A DNA stretch of 64,000 nt from Spirodela intermedia (Eukaryota; Streptophyta; Magnoliopsida; Alismatales; Araceae): the NCBI GenBank assembly GCA_902729315.2, contig LR746267.1:8558424-8622423 (forward strand), written 5' to 3'. Shown here piece by piece: positions 10,561 through 23,303 of the stretch (its first letter is position 1; each line of letters begins with the position of its first letter). Under the pieces are notes generated by a model. That model was not told the origin of the DNA. It did not search any database and saw nothing but the letters and a program-made list of their open reading frames with translations. Made by a program: the position numbers and the translations under genes.

Positions 10561-11099
10561 ATGCATTTAAATTCGGACCACTTTTTGATGCTTGCCCTCA
10601 AACGAGTGGTCAATAATTAAGTGAATGTAAGATTAGGAGGATAATTATAAGTATAACATTTTATCGTCATCATGTAAAAATTATGACGTCATTATAGTGA
10701 TTTTATAGAGACAACTAAAAATTGAAACTTTTTAAAATCACTAATTTTTTAAATAAACTTCAAACAATATCATCATATATAGGTTTTACCTCACAAAAAT
10801 AGATATTTAATCACTGATTAATATTCTTCGAGAATGATAACGTTAAAAGAGGCACCTTATGATCAATACGATACTAGTATGATACAATTTTGTAAATGAG
10901 AAGGTTTATTTTGGTTTAAACTGATGGACGAGGGTTTTTCCAAATCTCATTATTATCGGCGTATTTTTCTTGCTGGAAGTCGGGCCATATAAATAGATCT
11001 CTGTCCGTTTCTCAATATATTTCCCACTCGTGCTCTCCTCAGACTGCTGGAACTCCGGCCGCCGCATCGCCGCCGGAAGCTTGAAGCGAGCCATCAAGC
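10561..11099. promoter_or_regulatory. SF3A3 upstream region with TATA box
   Basis: AT-rich DNA leading to the SF3A3 gene. A TATA box (CATATAAATAG) lies at 10987-10997, about 105 bp before the start codon. A TGACGTCA palindrome is at 10684-10691. Nothing else was recognised. Confidence 0.55.
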
Positions 11100-14000
11100 A
11101 TGTCATCCACGCTGTTGGAAGTGACGCGGTCCGCCCACGAGGAAGTGGAGCGGCTCGAGCGGCTAGTGGTGAAGGACCTCCAGCGGGATCCGGCCTCCGG
11201 CCGGGAACGGCTGTTCCAGGGTCACCGCGTCCGCAACGTGATCGAGACCATCATCTCCACCACCGATAAGCTGGTAAGTTCTCCTCCGCCAAAGCCTGTC
11301 CGGATGTTTCCATTAATTCCTCTTCGCGCCTGTTTCGTATTTTTTGATCGCGATTATTTCTGCTGCAGATTGAGATATACGAGGACAAAGACAGTGCGAG
11401 AAAGGACGAAATTGCTGCGTTAGGAGGGCAGACTGCAACTGGGGGCACCAACGTTTTCAGCGCATTCTACGACAGACTGAAAGAGGTAACCCTAGAGACA
11501 TTATACCGTCTTCTTTTCTCCCTCATTCTAGATTTAAGAATATTGGCGAACTCGTGGCATCTAAGACTTTCGTGTAAGAAGTAGGCTTAGATGGGGGGTT
11601 TGCTAAAAATCCTTGTTGGCCGCTCACTGGAGGAGGGGGAAGTAAGGGATTAGTTACAGTCGAGAAAAGTCAGCACAGTGATAAGTCTGTGGAATTAACC
11701 ATTGAGGTGCGCCGAAGAATCGAAAGGAACCTATCCATCTCATGACAGCTGAAATATAAATATTCTCGAAACGATTGCGAGTAAGTGAACTTTCTCCGAG
11801 TTACGCATGGAGTTTGCAGTCACGACGCTGCCAGGTCGAGCTAGTATTAGGCAATCAATCCCGTTATCAATGGAAACAAAATTGCTGTCCATTCATAGTA
11901 CTTTTATCATCTCATTAAAGTCAAGAAGCAGACAGTCAGATATGAAGCCAACTGTTTTGTATTAGTTTATGTCGAAGGGACATCATCTTATGCACGGCGT
12001 ATGGGGTTTTTTGGGTGTATTTTGGTACTCACGTACATGTCGTGAGTGGCTGGATTTCTGCAGTCTCTGGGATTTGCTAGAGGATGTCTTCTTGAAGAGA
12101 GAAATATGATGTGCCAAGAGCTAAAAGGCAGTCTGTTATAAACGTAAGCAGTCTTTGTTGATGGAGGTGCGGAAGCTGTTCAACTATTTGCTTGCTAGAT
12201 ATCAGCTGTTTGCAAGGCAGCGCTGCCGAGTACAGTCTGCAATTCATGTAAAATAGAGCATATAACCCTATTGTGCTCATTCTACTGTGATATTATGTAC
12301 GAAAAATCTTCTTCAAGGTTAGAGCGTCTTTGTCAAAGTGATCGATTCTCATGTTTTTAGACTTTTAGCATCGTTATCTTGAAATTTATCTTAAATAAAT
12401 GACAAATTTAAATGTACAATCGATTAATCTAATTTAAACTGTTTTTTAAATATGAAAAATGTGTTATTTATTGTTAAATGCTCACGCTCCGTCTGATTTT
12501 TTTTTGATTGCTACAAATCGGTATCATAATTAGTTGGGTTTCAAAATTAATCACATTGAATTATTGTTTAACTTTTTTTTATGGTCAGGGTCAAGAAAAG
12601 TTTTTAGAAAGATCCCCAGCCACGATGAGTTTTCATGACATATTTGTAAACATTTACTCATGGAATATCGTTTTTCTATTTTTTATTTTTTTTTGGAAGT
12701 TCTTGAATGAATTAGGACTCAAATTGTTGATCCACGTTTCCAAATCAATAGAAATTACATTTACTTGTATATCTCAAACATGTATATGTTCGTAATTTGT
12801 AACAAACACAAATAACCTCTGTATGATGTTTTAATGCTTAGAGTGCGGTTGAAACTGCCTATCATGCCATCAGTTTATATAATGGCATCTTTAGCATTTT
12901 TTTGAAAAACGTGAACGATTTTTAATACTCTTAACCCGTGATTTACTTCAATATACGACTTTTCATCTTGCAAAACGTGCGTAGAATACACTAAATTTTG
13001 ATTCACCAATCTTAATTCATTATTTGGTAGGTTGGAGAGGTTTTTGAATGATTTTGTATTAAGCCGAAACAAACTGGTTTGGTCGCATTGCTGTAAGTTT
13101 CTGGTAAACCAGTTGCCTTTTGGTTGGTCTGACATGGGATGGCCAGCTTAGTTGCTTTCCATGCAGAACATGAAGTTTGAGCGCAAGGACTCAGTCTGAC
13201 TTGAACGAGTCTACTTAAGTTTTCACAGAATTGGCTAACCATGGTATCCGAGTTTCTAAGTGACGGGAGTTTTGGACGGGAGGGAGGGGCCTTATCCTAA
13301 TACCCCTTTGCATGGTTGGATACATCGACACATTGGATAACAAGGGCGAGATTATAAAGCCTGCTGGTTCTGGATCATTTCTGGTACAACAATACAGCTT
13401 ATTGAAACCTGGAGATAGTGCTACTTTTGGCTTCTTGTTGACCTTTCATTCTCTTTCTGGCTATGGGTTCCAATATTTATATTTTATGACCTTTTCTATT
13501 CAAACTTTTTCTTTTAAATTTCTTGATCGTGTCTTTCTTAGCTTGTGCTATAGGTGACCGAATTTGAAACATCATTATACTGAAATTAAATGTATGCCAA
13601 GAGTAAATGAATACAAAACACGACACTTCTCATTTGGATTTGACTTTGCCAAATTTCCATGGAATGCTTTGGTTTCGAATAATTTTCAGCTGTCTTCTGT
13701 TGTGTAGATACGTGAGTACCATAGACGTCATCCAGTGGGGCTTGTTGCTGATGCAGCTGCAGAGTACGAGGAATTACTTAAAGAAGAACCAGTTATTGAG
13801 TTTAGTGGTGAGGTAGATTTCTTCACTATAAGTTTCTCTGTGATGTCATTTTGTTAGTTTTCTCTGCTTATCTTATCAAGGCCAATGAAGTTAAGCTTCA
13901 CCAGATGATACTGTCACTGTTTTTTTTTCATGTTGAGTTATAACCTCAATATTTTTCTTTCCAAAAAACATTTAGAGAATGTTGGCATTTCTTATTGAAC

Positions 14001-17000
14001 TTTTTCAATGCGATCAAAACCCCGTGTCATTACTGTAATAAAAAAAAAGATCATCATATTTGCCTCCAAAATGTAGAAAAGAAAACTCTAAATCATCAAA
14101 AACTCACTGATCCCACATTTTGGTAGATAGCTGATCATGCAGTAAAAGAAAAAGGGGCCCTCCAACAACGAGGTTAAGAGACGGTACCATCTTCAGATGT
14201 TCTATCCCAGTATAACTCTGTTATATTTCCAGTCACAGTAGTTCATGAGCAGTTTTCCAGAAGCATAGTAAGCCTACTGATGAGCACAAATAATATTTTA
14301 AAATTTTCCTGGTTATTCTGTAATTCCTCATGTTCAAGATTGGTTATTATGTGTCTGGGATAACACCTCCACTAGTGTTTCGTTTTCAAGAGCTATATAT
14401 TTCACCCCTTTGCAATATGGACATGTATTTTCTGAAATTCTGCATTGGACATCTTCTACTTAAAAAAGAGATAACCGTATTACCTTAAGTGATCCACTAT
14501 TTGTCGGTCTGATGGGAATTTGACGAAACTACTAGAAAAAGGTTCCAATGGATAGAATTCTACGAGGAAACAGAAGAAAGCTGAATGTTATTGAGACATG
14601 GTCGGGGGCTTATTTTGCTTGTTTCTGTGTGTGTGTGTGTGTGTATACATATGCTGGAAGGTTAAATCTCACATGAGGTCAGTGACAGACTTGCATTGGT
14701 CTTATCTCAGTCTAAACGTGAGAACAAAGTTTGAGGTATAATAAAGGCCTCTGGACGTTTCGATAATATGGGACCAGTTTAGAGGATAAATTTGGAGGTG
14801 CAACCGTTGTCCTCTGCTGGATATGCCTGAGGGTGTTATACAATTTTGAACCAGTACAAAGAAGAAGGCCATATCAGGAGGAAATTGCCAAAGAAGGGGA
14901 CTTTATTTTTTAGAAGTTTTGATGTAGTACACTTGTCGTTCTCTGTGTAATCATATAAGTTTGACCTTCAGAAACATACTGAAGTAAGAAATTCCATATA
15001 ACTTTGACGAGATTGATGATTTTTGTGGTTTGTGTTTAGGTTGACAGGCTGATGTACTGTGCTGAGGCTTTTAGGTTATTTAGAAGATTTAAAATTTGTG
15101 ACTAAAAAATGATGCATTGATTTTGATTTAGATTGATTCATTTAAATCTCTTCTTTGGTTTGGATAATAGGAATGGATAGTTCTGTAGATTGACATTGAT
15201 GAAGTTAAATATTTCAGTTTTGGGAACAAATATAATTTTTTCCCTTCAAACATTCCTGCCACAGATTTTAGAGAAACATTGTTACCTGACAGATAATTAT
15301 ACAAATTTCAAACATTGGGAGAGGTGATGTCACCAAGTGGGTATCTCTGGTTTAACTTTATGAAACTGAATGCTGTTCTTACATATGAAAATAACTATAT
15401 ACGCTATGCTAAGGAAATAACAAAGATCATGGTGCATGACTTTTAATCAGAAGAAACTTTATTGATAATTAAAGGGTGACATTTAGAGCATCAACAATTG
15501 ATGCAGCAGATTGTCGTTAACGGAAAAAGAGACATACAATTTGGAGATTTGAAGTTCAGTGTTAATACCTCTGTTAGAATATGTGGGGGTGGTGGCGGTG
15601 GCAGCATTGAATATTTCGTGCTTTCGATAAGGTTCAGATTTTGAAGCCTATAATCCAATAAAATTATTTTTTTTGTTGCTCTGTGAAGGATAACCACTGA
15701 TCTCCTTTTTCCACACTGTGATTCTATTAGTTTGAGGAAAATTTACAGATGTTTATGATTTGCTGAGGCAATGGTCTCTTCCCATTTTATTTGAATAGTT
15801 GAAAATGCTTTCCACAGCTTTGCTTTGGGGACTTCAGGTTGGATAGAAACAGTGGAATACCTCTGGAGGTTACAGATCTAAACGACATCAGACTAGTGAT
15901 TAATTAGTCTAGAGGAACGAAAGCGGTGTTTGATCTTCTACTGAAGAGAATGAAAGAAATGTGAATTGTTTTCTTATCTTTCCGTCTTATTTATCACATT
16001 CCTGGATGATTAAGGTTACTGTTTCTGGGATGTGGTAAATATTTTACTCTTATTGACGTCATGGTAGTAATTCTGTGGGAAAAGGATCTTTTATTCGCGT
16101 TTGGTCATCCATTGCTTGTTTTTTTAGCTTGTGCTATCACAGACGTGATTATCAGTATTGTTGCAACTTTTAATACGAATTCCGTGTGTATTCTGTAATC
16201 TGACTTTTATTCAACTTGGGATATTTCTCAGGAGGCTTTTGGTCGATATCTGGACATGCATGAACTATACAATGAGTTTATCAACTCAAAGTTTGGTGAA
16301 CGAATTGAATATTCTGCTTTCTTGGAGACATTTTCTCAGACGCACAACATTCCTCTGAAATTGAAGCTGACAAGGTATATGCTCCTTTAAGAAAAAAAGA
16401 TTGGATTTCTTGTGCCAAATTTGCTGAAGTTTGGCTGAACCACATGTATCTTAAATGAGCAGAAGTGAAATGTTTTTGGTGATCATTCAGTGTGTTTTTT
16501 GTTTTATTTGCAGGTCACTGTTTTTTTTGTCGTGTTTGACTGCTTCTTGTTAACATATTTTATCATACTATTTTTTTCTTGAATTTTCGCAGGCAATACA
16601 GAGAATATTTGGAACATCTGTTGGAATATCTGATATCCTTTTTTCAACGGACAGAGCCATTGCAGGACCTTGATCGAATATATATAAAGGTTCAATTTAT
16701 ATTCTTTTTCTTTTGTTTCTCCTTGAAGCTCTCTTTTGAAGGTGATTAGCATATAAGTTATTATATTTACTGATTGTCATTATCGATTTCTATGATATTG
16801 AATTTATTTACATATTTTTCTTTCGTCTTGTCTGGCCTGTTAGGCTTGCAAAATCACCCATACAGGAGTATGATGGTTTTTAAATGTCTTTATTTTTATT
16901 GGCTGATGATTTTGGTGTGAATATTGCTATTGGTTTTTAGTACTTTCAACGCTTTTTTTCTTTCTCTTGTTCCCACGCGGGCCATGGGGAGATACTGATT

Positions 17001-20000
17001 GGCTTGTGGCAGGTTGAGGCGGAGTTTGAAGAGCAATGGGAAGATGGTAAGATAATTGGATGGGAAAACAAGGGCCTTGAAAATGGGCATACTTCGTCTG
17101 GGGAGTTTGCATTGGATCTCGACTATTATAGTACTGTGGAAGAACTAATGGAAGTGGGTCCTGAAAAGTTGAAAGAGGTTTGTATCTCTTTTTATCTTCT
17201 AGCAGATCTGTGCTGTGCCGCATTTTCATTATATTTTATGGATTTCTCAGTGCTCTTTTCTGAAGCAACCTCACTTTGCTAATGATAATTCCTCCACCTG
17301 TATTCAATCTTTTATGTCATTGCTGACTTCAGCTGTCTCGTCAATGCGTTCATGATGGCTCTTATCAATAGTATACGAGATGCTTCATCCTCTTTCATTT
17401 GTCCAATCTTATCATTATTATTTTTTGAAAGTGGATTGTAAGAGGCGTGCATTCAATATTCAAAAAAGAAAATGTGATGAGCAAGTATTTGCATGAATAT
17501 CTTCAGTATTTTGCACGAAAGATCTCAAGGACCGTGATATTTACAACGTTTGTAAAATTACAAGAGTTATCTTAGCTCATTGTGTTGATTTTTCGATTTC
17601 ATTATTTGCATTTTTTATTTTTTGCTTTACCGTGGCTTATCTTCGTGATCTTTTGGTCCAGTGTCTCTTCCCATGATTTGATATTCTCGTTCAGTTCTTG
17701 TCTCGTTCTATCCATTCTAACAGTGTCGGCAACAAAAAAAATACGCAAAGGAGATCTTTGGTTAAATAATCAATGATGTGACGAGTGGATAGTCCCCTAG
17801 GGATGACAATGATAGAGAACAATTGAAAAAAAAATTCAATAAGTTTTCCCACCTATCATCAGACCATTCTACATGTCATATACGGTATGCATTCTTGTCT
17901 GGCCTGTTGCTTAAATTGCCAACCCATTCTTAGGTCAACAAAATTCATTCTTCTGGGAGCTGGGGAAGAAGAGAAAAGCTGTGAAGTGAATCCCTATCGG
18001 GAATGATGAATACCATTCCCACTCCCCCATTTATCTCCTCCCTTGTCAGCCATTCCCACCTTCTAAATTTTAGTTACCCATGGATTAAATGGCCCCATCA
18101 AATGGTTAAGATAAAGAAGAAGATGACATTGGAAGAGTTAGGGAGTATCGAATGCTCGCCTCCATTTGCGAACAACTTATCACTTTGGTTGTGAATGATT
18201 AATTTTTCAAATATAGATCGTAAAACCAACCTTTCTTTTATCATAATCTAACAATTTGATGCCTGTAAATTGTTAAATAATTCTCGGATCTGACCTTGAT
18301 TACATTCCTTCACTGCCATTCCACCATATGAGGGACTGTCTGCAGTAGGAGGTTTATCAAGGTTTGGAAAGGAATTTGGCTGTTATTTACTATGCTTAGT
18401 AATGCCTCTTCGTCAGCTGATGAAACGTTCAAATTCTTGAACTTGTTGATGACATGGTCTGTTTGTTTGTCAGTTATCATAAGAGCATTATCACATTTTG
18501 CATTTCTGTTTTTAACCTTCCACTGCTCTGAATCCCTGAAGTTTTTCATACTTTTTTGCAAGATTGTCAATGAGTTGCCACTCTGCTTTTTGCTAGTTAA
18601 ATGCATTGTTTTAATCTTTCCATTGCTCTGGACTGTCTTTATCCTCCCGGAAAGTGTGGTTGATTGAATATCTTCTGGAATTTCATCCATTCCTTTGTGT
18701 ACTGGGACCATATCATCATGTTTCTTGCTATGAACCTGAATTGTCATTCTATGTGCGGAACATGTGGAAAATGCATCTTGCGATCATCTTTTACAGTAGA
18801 ATCGGTGAATACGCTAAAAGTTAGTTGGTTTTCATCAGGCTTTAGCAGCTCGGGGACTTAAAACAGGTGGTACTGTTGCTCAGCGTGCTGAGAGGCTTTT
18901 CCTGACAAAGGTACATAAGTTTTCTCTTACTGCCTAGGATTGTTCGCCACCCCCCTTGTTCTTCCCCCTTCCATACAGCCGGGTCCCTTCTCCCTTCTCC
19001 CATTGTATAGTGCCACATATTTTATCAATAAAAAATTTAACTGGGAAATGCATGTTTAATGTTACCATGACCTTCGAGGTTTTTTAGAATGTAACCCACA
19101 TAATCTATCTGAGGTTCTCGGTAGATTTTTATCAAATAATCGCTATTGAATTTAACCACTGCGTCTGTATACTTAACATACTGGAGGCATGCTGGCTCGA
19201 GGTCTGTGTTGTCTCGGCTTAACTGTTGCCGTGAGTGAGGACATGAAAGGTCTCCTTTTTTATTTTCTTTTCCTCGTTTCAATAAAACTAACCTATCATA
19301 TTTAAATCAGCTGCATCATTCTTCTTCATTACTAAACTTTTCAAATGTCAATAGCCTACTTGAGACTCACCTTTAAAATTTCATTTCATCATTTTCGTAA
19401 ATTAAAAATAAAGATGGGGAAAATTTAATTGATCCCTGGAAGGCATTTTCGAATTGCGTGATTCTTCCCAGTTTCATCATTTTCAATTGTCTTCTTTGGT
19501 ATCTTTTTTGTGGTTGTATTTTTAAAATTTCTCTGGAGATGTTTGCAGTCCCTGTCGGTATCAAACGTTGTTGTCTTTTGTTTGCTCTCGGTTTTGTCTT
19601 TGACGTATGTTATCCATTTTTTCATGCTCTTAGATTGATTGTATTGCTTTTTTCTGTACAGCATACACCTTTGGAAAAACTAGATAGAAAACATTTTGCT
19701 AAGGGATACCGTGGTCTGGAAGAGAATGTTGCTGGTGCAATCTTGCAGCAGAATGGTACTATGAAGGAAATTGCTCTTTTGGAGGGCAAAATGCAGAAGA
19801 TGTGTGAATTACTAAATGAGGTCCCTATCCCATCATATAATGTGGATTTCTTTATAACATTATTGTATTTCAGTTATCATTATCATTTCTGTGGTATCTG
19901 ACGAGTCTTATTTTTTCTTTTATTTTGAGTGTATAAAGGTCATTCTGCAAACAAAAGAAAATGTTGAAAAGAAACAGGCATTGACATACGAAGAGATGGA

Positions 20001-22180
20001 AGCTGAGCGTGAAGAGGTAATGTTTTATGGTTTCAGTTGTTTCGTTTGAAAGCCCCGAAACCTGACAAAACAAGGCAAAAAATTATGTTTATGCGCTTCT
20101 TTAGCAAGGAGACATTACATCCTGTACGTAGCCAACTTTACATTACGATAGCCATCCAAAGTAGCAATCATTCTACATCAATGAACACGAATGTTTTAAA
20201 CTATGGCTGCTATGTGCTGTATGTTTTGACATTGAGGCTTCGAGTGTAGTGCTGTTCCTTTGAACGATTTTTTTTTTCCAATTTGACAATGCAAGCCAAC
20301 GTGCTTCTCATTCACGATCGTAAATATTTCATTGGAGACTGTGCATTGGCAGTGGGCAAAATCATGAGCCGTCCCCAGAAAACATGACTGTATCTTTCGA
20401 CATTTCGAATCCTGAATGGAAAGGGGATAGGATTGAATTGTCAGTTGTTTCTCGGTATGTATGTTATTTCAGGAATTCTCGGTATGTATGCTTCTCGGTA
20501 TGTATGTCAATTGTCAGTCGTATCACCGGGTCAGGGAATCGTATGTCACGACCAATTTGCTTTAAAAAAAAAAAAAAAAAAAAACCAAAGTTGGCGAAAT
20601 AGACGTTGACTATTATCTTATCATTAATACGAATGATATTTAATATTTCTTTTGCTGCTAATAAATGTTGTCGTGGAGCTGGTTTGATGGGTTACTATTG
20701 TTTTTGAGCAGGAGGAGATACAAGCTGACAGTGAAAGTGACGAAGATGATCAACAGATATATAATCCTCTCAAGTTGCCAATGGGTTGGGATGGGAAACC
20801 AATTCCCTATTGGTTGTATAAACTTCATGGGCTTGGACAGGTATTATTACTTTTTAGTTTATGGCTTATTAATTTTCTATGTACATTACTGCAAGTTCTC
20901 TTTCGCTTCTTCTATTTTGTTTGTGGCCTATGTGCTACCATGAAATCTACCATTGACTTTTAGGTTGGATCGCCTTGACCAGAAATTCGATTTAAACCTT
21001 GCACTCTCCTTCACCTTTGTTCAGTATTATGAATTAATACTATTCATGTTGTCCCCTAGATCTATCCTCTATATTTCCAAGGGTCATGCAAATGAAAAAA
21101 ATCAACATACACATCCCAACATAGTCTTTAGGAGCAATTCATCGCTGTATTTACCTCAATAAATTGTATGTTTCTCTAGTCATTCCTTCTAAGGATGCCA
21201 TGGGATTAGTAGCCTGTTTTCGCATGCCACATCAATAATCTAGATATTATCCCCCAAGAGGAAAATTAAAGTATTATATATGGGTGTGTTAGCTAATCTC
21301 CTCTTCATATATGCACCCTCAATATCTTAGAGGATCATTTTGGGTTGCTTCTCGGCCCCATGATCTTGAGACTTCTCCACCAATCATGTAGTTTCCGTTG
21401 TTGTCGAGTGGCCCAAAGTGTGCCTAAACTCATGTCGTCACAGAATTCAACACCAATCGTAAAGAGTCGGAACCAGTGAAACTGCCCATCGGAAACCTGA
21501 GATTTCTCTCTGGATTCCTCAACTGTTCAAGACAGTCTCAAATCGGCAAGATGTTGGTTTTGGCGGCGGCAATGGCTTGTCCTCTAGTCTAAGCTTTACA
21601 ATGAGCACATCCTCGTCGTCTGTGTGTGTGCAGGAATTCAAGTGTGAAATATGCGGAAACTATAGCTACTGGGGGCGCAGGGCTTTCGAGCGGCATTTCA
21701 AGGAATGGCGCCACCAGCATGGCATGCGCTGCCTCAACATCCCCAACACCAAGAACTTCAACGAAATCACATCCATTGAGGTAACCCGCTTCTTCCATTT
21801 CCGATCACCCGAACCAAAGACCGTATTTTGTTTACATCTCGCAACCGATATGAGTTGACCCAGATGTTGTGGACATCTGCCCTGGTGGCTTCCCGTTGAC
21901 ATATACTTTTACTTCCTCGATCCCGCTCTACGCTGGAAATCCGATGGTCAACGATCCCCGGAATGCCATGCCATCTTCGCCGAACGAGGTGTTTAATCTG
22001 GGGATGTAATCAATAGTTTGACTGTTTGTGCAGGAAGCGAAGGCTCTATGGGAAAGAATACAAGAACGCTCGGGATTAAATAAATGGAGGCCGGATCTCG
22101 AGGAGGAGTACGAGGACAGAGAGGGCAACATCTACAACAAGAAAACGTACACCGACCTCCAACGCCAGGGCCTCATATAA
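11100..22180 (+). CDS. SF3A3: Splicing factor 3A subunit 3 (SF3a60), complete
   Basis: A subunit of the SF3a complex of U2 snRNP, needed for branch-site recognition; the Arabidopsis orthologue is ATROPOS. Twelve exons: 11100-11273, 11369-11485, 13708-13812, 16232-16374, 16593-16689, 17013-17177, 18839-18910, 19662-19820, 19939-20016, 20712-20840, 21634-21780, 22034-22180; 510 codons, close to the usual ~500. The N-terminus ([21 protein letters not shown]) and the [19 protein letters not shown] segment are characteristic. Residues 390-411 hold the [19 protein letters not shown]-type motif (here PMGWDG). A matrin-type zinc finger follows with C417, C420, H434 and H440. The C-terminus ends TDLQRQGLI, as in the family. 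Introns of 1.7-2.4 kb (after exons 2, 3 and 6) contain no recognised genes in sense. All donors are GT. An antisense open frame overlaps intron 6 and exon 7. Confidence 0.96.
14626..14644. repeat. (TG)n microsatellite in SF3A3 intron 3
   Basis: A short perfect TG dinucleotide run, followed by a TATACATATG tail. Confidence 0.9.
18310..18852 (-). other. Unassigned antisense open frame in SF3A3 intron 6 / exon 7
   Basis: The minus strand is open for about 180 codons from just after a TAA near 18853 to a TGA at 18310-18312. The first ATG in frame with a long tail is at 18747 (145 codons). Inferred residues are rich in Lys, Ser, Thr, Asn, Gln and Asp, with a short hydrophobic, Leu-rich stretch ([11 protein letters not shown]) near the C-terminus. 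I recognise no domain. It could be a captured gene fragment, a nested antisense gene or chance. No promoter or poly(A) signal was identified. Confidence 0.25.
20564..20584. repeat. A21 homopolymer in SF3A3 intron 9
   Basis: A run of 21 A residues. Just upstream (20451-20511) the word TCTCGGTATGTATG recurs three times. Confidence 0.9.
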
Positions 22181-22708
22181 GAATGTGGATTTCTCCGACT
22201 TTAGCCGTCTCCTTCCTGCCAGCTACGGCAGAGCTGCCCATCCGCAGACACTGCGGCAGATGGAAGCTGCGATGGGCCGAGACTGATGGATAGCTGGGGA
22301 TCGCTCTTCAGTCATCTGGTCCATGAGAGGAGGAGGAGGAGGCTGTTGATTAACCTAGGAAGCTCCTCGCTGGTTCGCCTCAGATGTAGTTTTTGACTGC
22401 CGAGTGTGCGCTACTATGGGTGCAGATTCGCAGGAGCATGGGCCTCTTCAGTTGACATATGTAGCCGTTTGGCTGATAATGACGATATTATGCTGTAGTT
22501 GAAACCCTCCCTGTCACTTTCTCCTGTTGGAAGGTCAATCGTGATTCATGGTGGGAGTACTGAGATTGCCGAGGAGTCTTCATTCCATGGCATGGGAAAG
22601 TCATGGCCGTGCCTTCTTTGGGCCAGATGATTATTAATGTGCCTTCTTTGTGGCCTTTCCTAGGGTTTGGGTGAGGTAGGAAGGGTTGAAACTTGGGGGT
22701 CCTTTGAA
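22181..22708. other. SF3A3 3' UTR and downstream flank
   Basis: The sequence directly after the SF3A3 stop codon. No further frame continues the protein. I could not place a specific polyadenylation signal; candidate AATAAA words occur only from about 22708 onward. Confidence 0.5.
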
Positions 22709-22868
22709 ATAAACCTAATCCGAAGATTTGGGATTTGGTTCGGATTGAGACCAGTGAATGGGGTTGACTTTAGTAATCTGAGAATAAAATAAACCTCATC
22801 CGAAGTTTTGGACTTGGTTCGGATTGAGAACAGTGAATCGGGTTGACTTTAGTAGTCTGAAGATAGAA
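22709..22868 (+). repeat. 80 bp tandem duplication (two copies)
   Basis: Copies at 22709-22788 and 22789-22868 both begin ATAAACCT, contain TTGGTTCGGATTGAGA and GGGTTGACTTTAGTA, and differ at roughly ten positions. They lie between the SF3A3 and caprin-like genes. Confidence 0.9.
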
Positions 22869-23303
22869 TAATCCACAACAGTCTTTTGCTTTGATATGAG
22901 ATGAATGAGGAAGAGTTATTGAGTAATATTTTTGTAGTGGGTTTGCTGAACGGAGCAAACCCACAACAAAAATCCCGTCTTTGCCCTCCCAGTGTTCGTT
23001 CAAAAGCCTGTCTGTGGCGCGGCCCTTAAACCCTAATCGGCACGCCTACAGGAGTGAGTTATCGATCACAACGCAGAAAAGCTTTTTTTTTTTTCTTTGC
23101 AATTATTAATACCCTCTTTCCCTTCTCCTACCACTCCCTCGCGTCGGAGTACATCCAGTCTATCGGGGTACCCAGGGCAACGCGCAGAGAGAGAAGAGAG
23201 GGAGGTGGGAGAGGGGACAGCGTTACAAGTGGTGTTCGCGAAGGCGGGACGCTTGCATCAGCGTCGGCGGACGGCTGCTGGCGGCTAGAGGTGAAGAGGG
23301 TTA
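22869..23303 (+). promoter_or_regulatory. Promoter and leader of the caprin-like gene, with telo-box
   Basis: AAACCCTAA, a plant telo-box, is at 23028-23036, directly behind a GGCCC word (site-II-like). This pairing is common upstream of ribosomal and translation-related genes in plants. No clear TATA box was seen. A T11 run follows at about 23083-23094. Confidence 0.5.
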
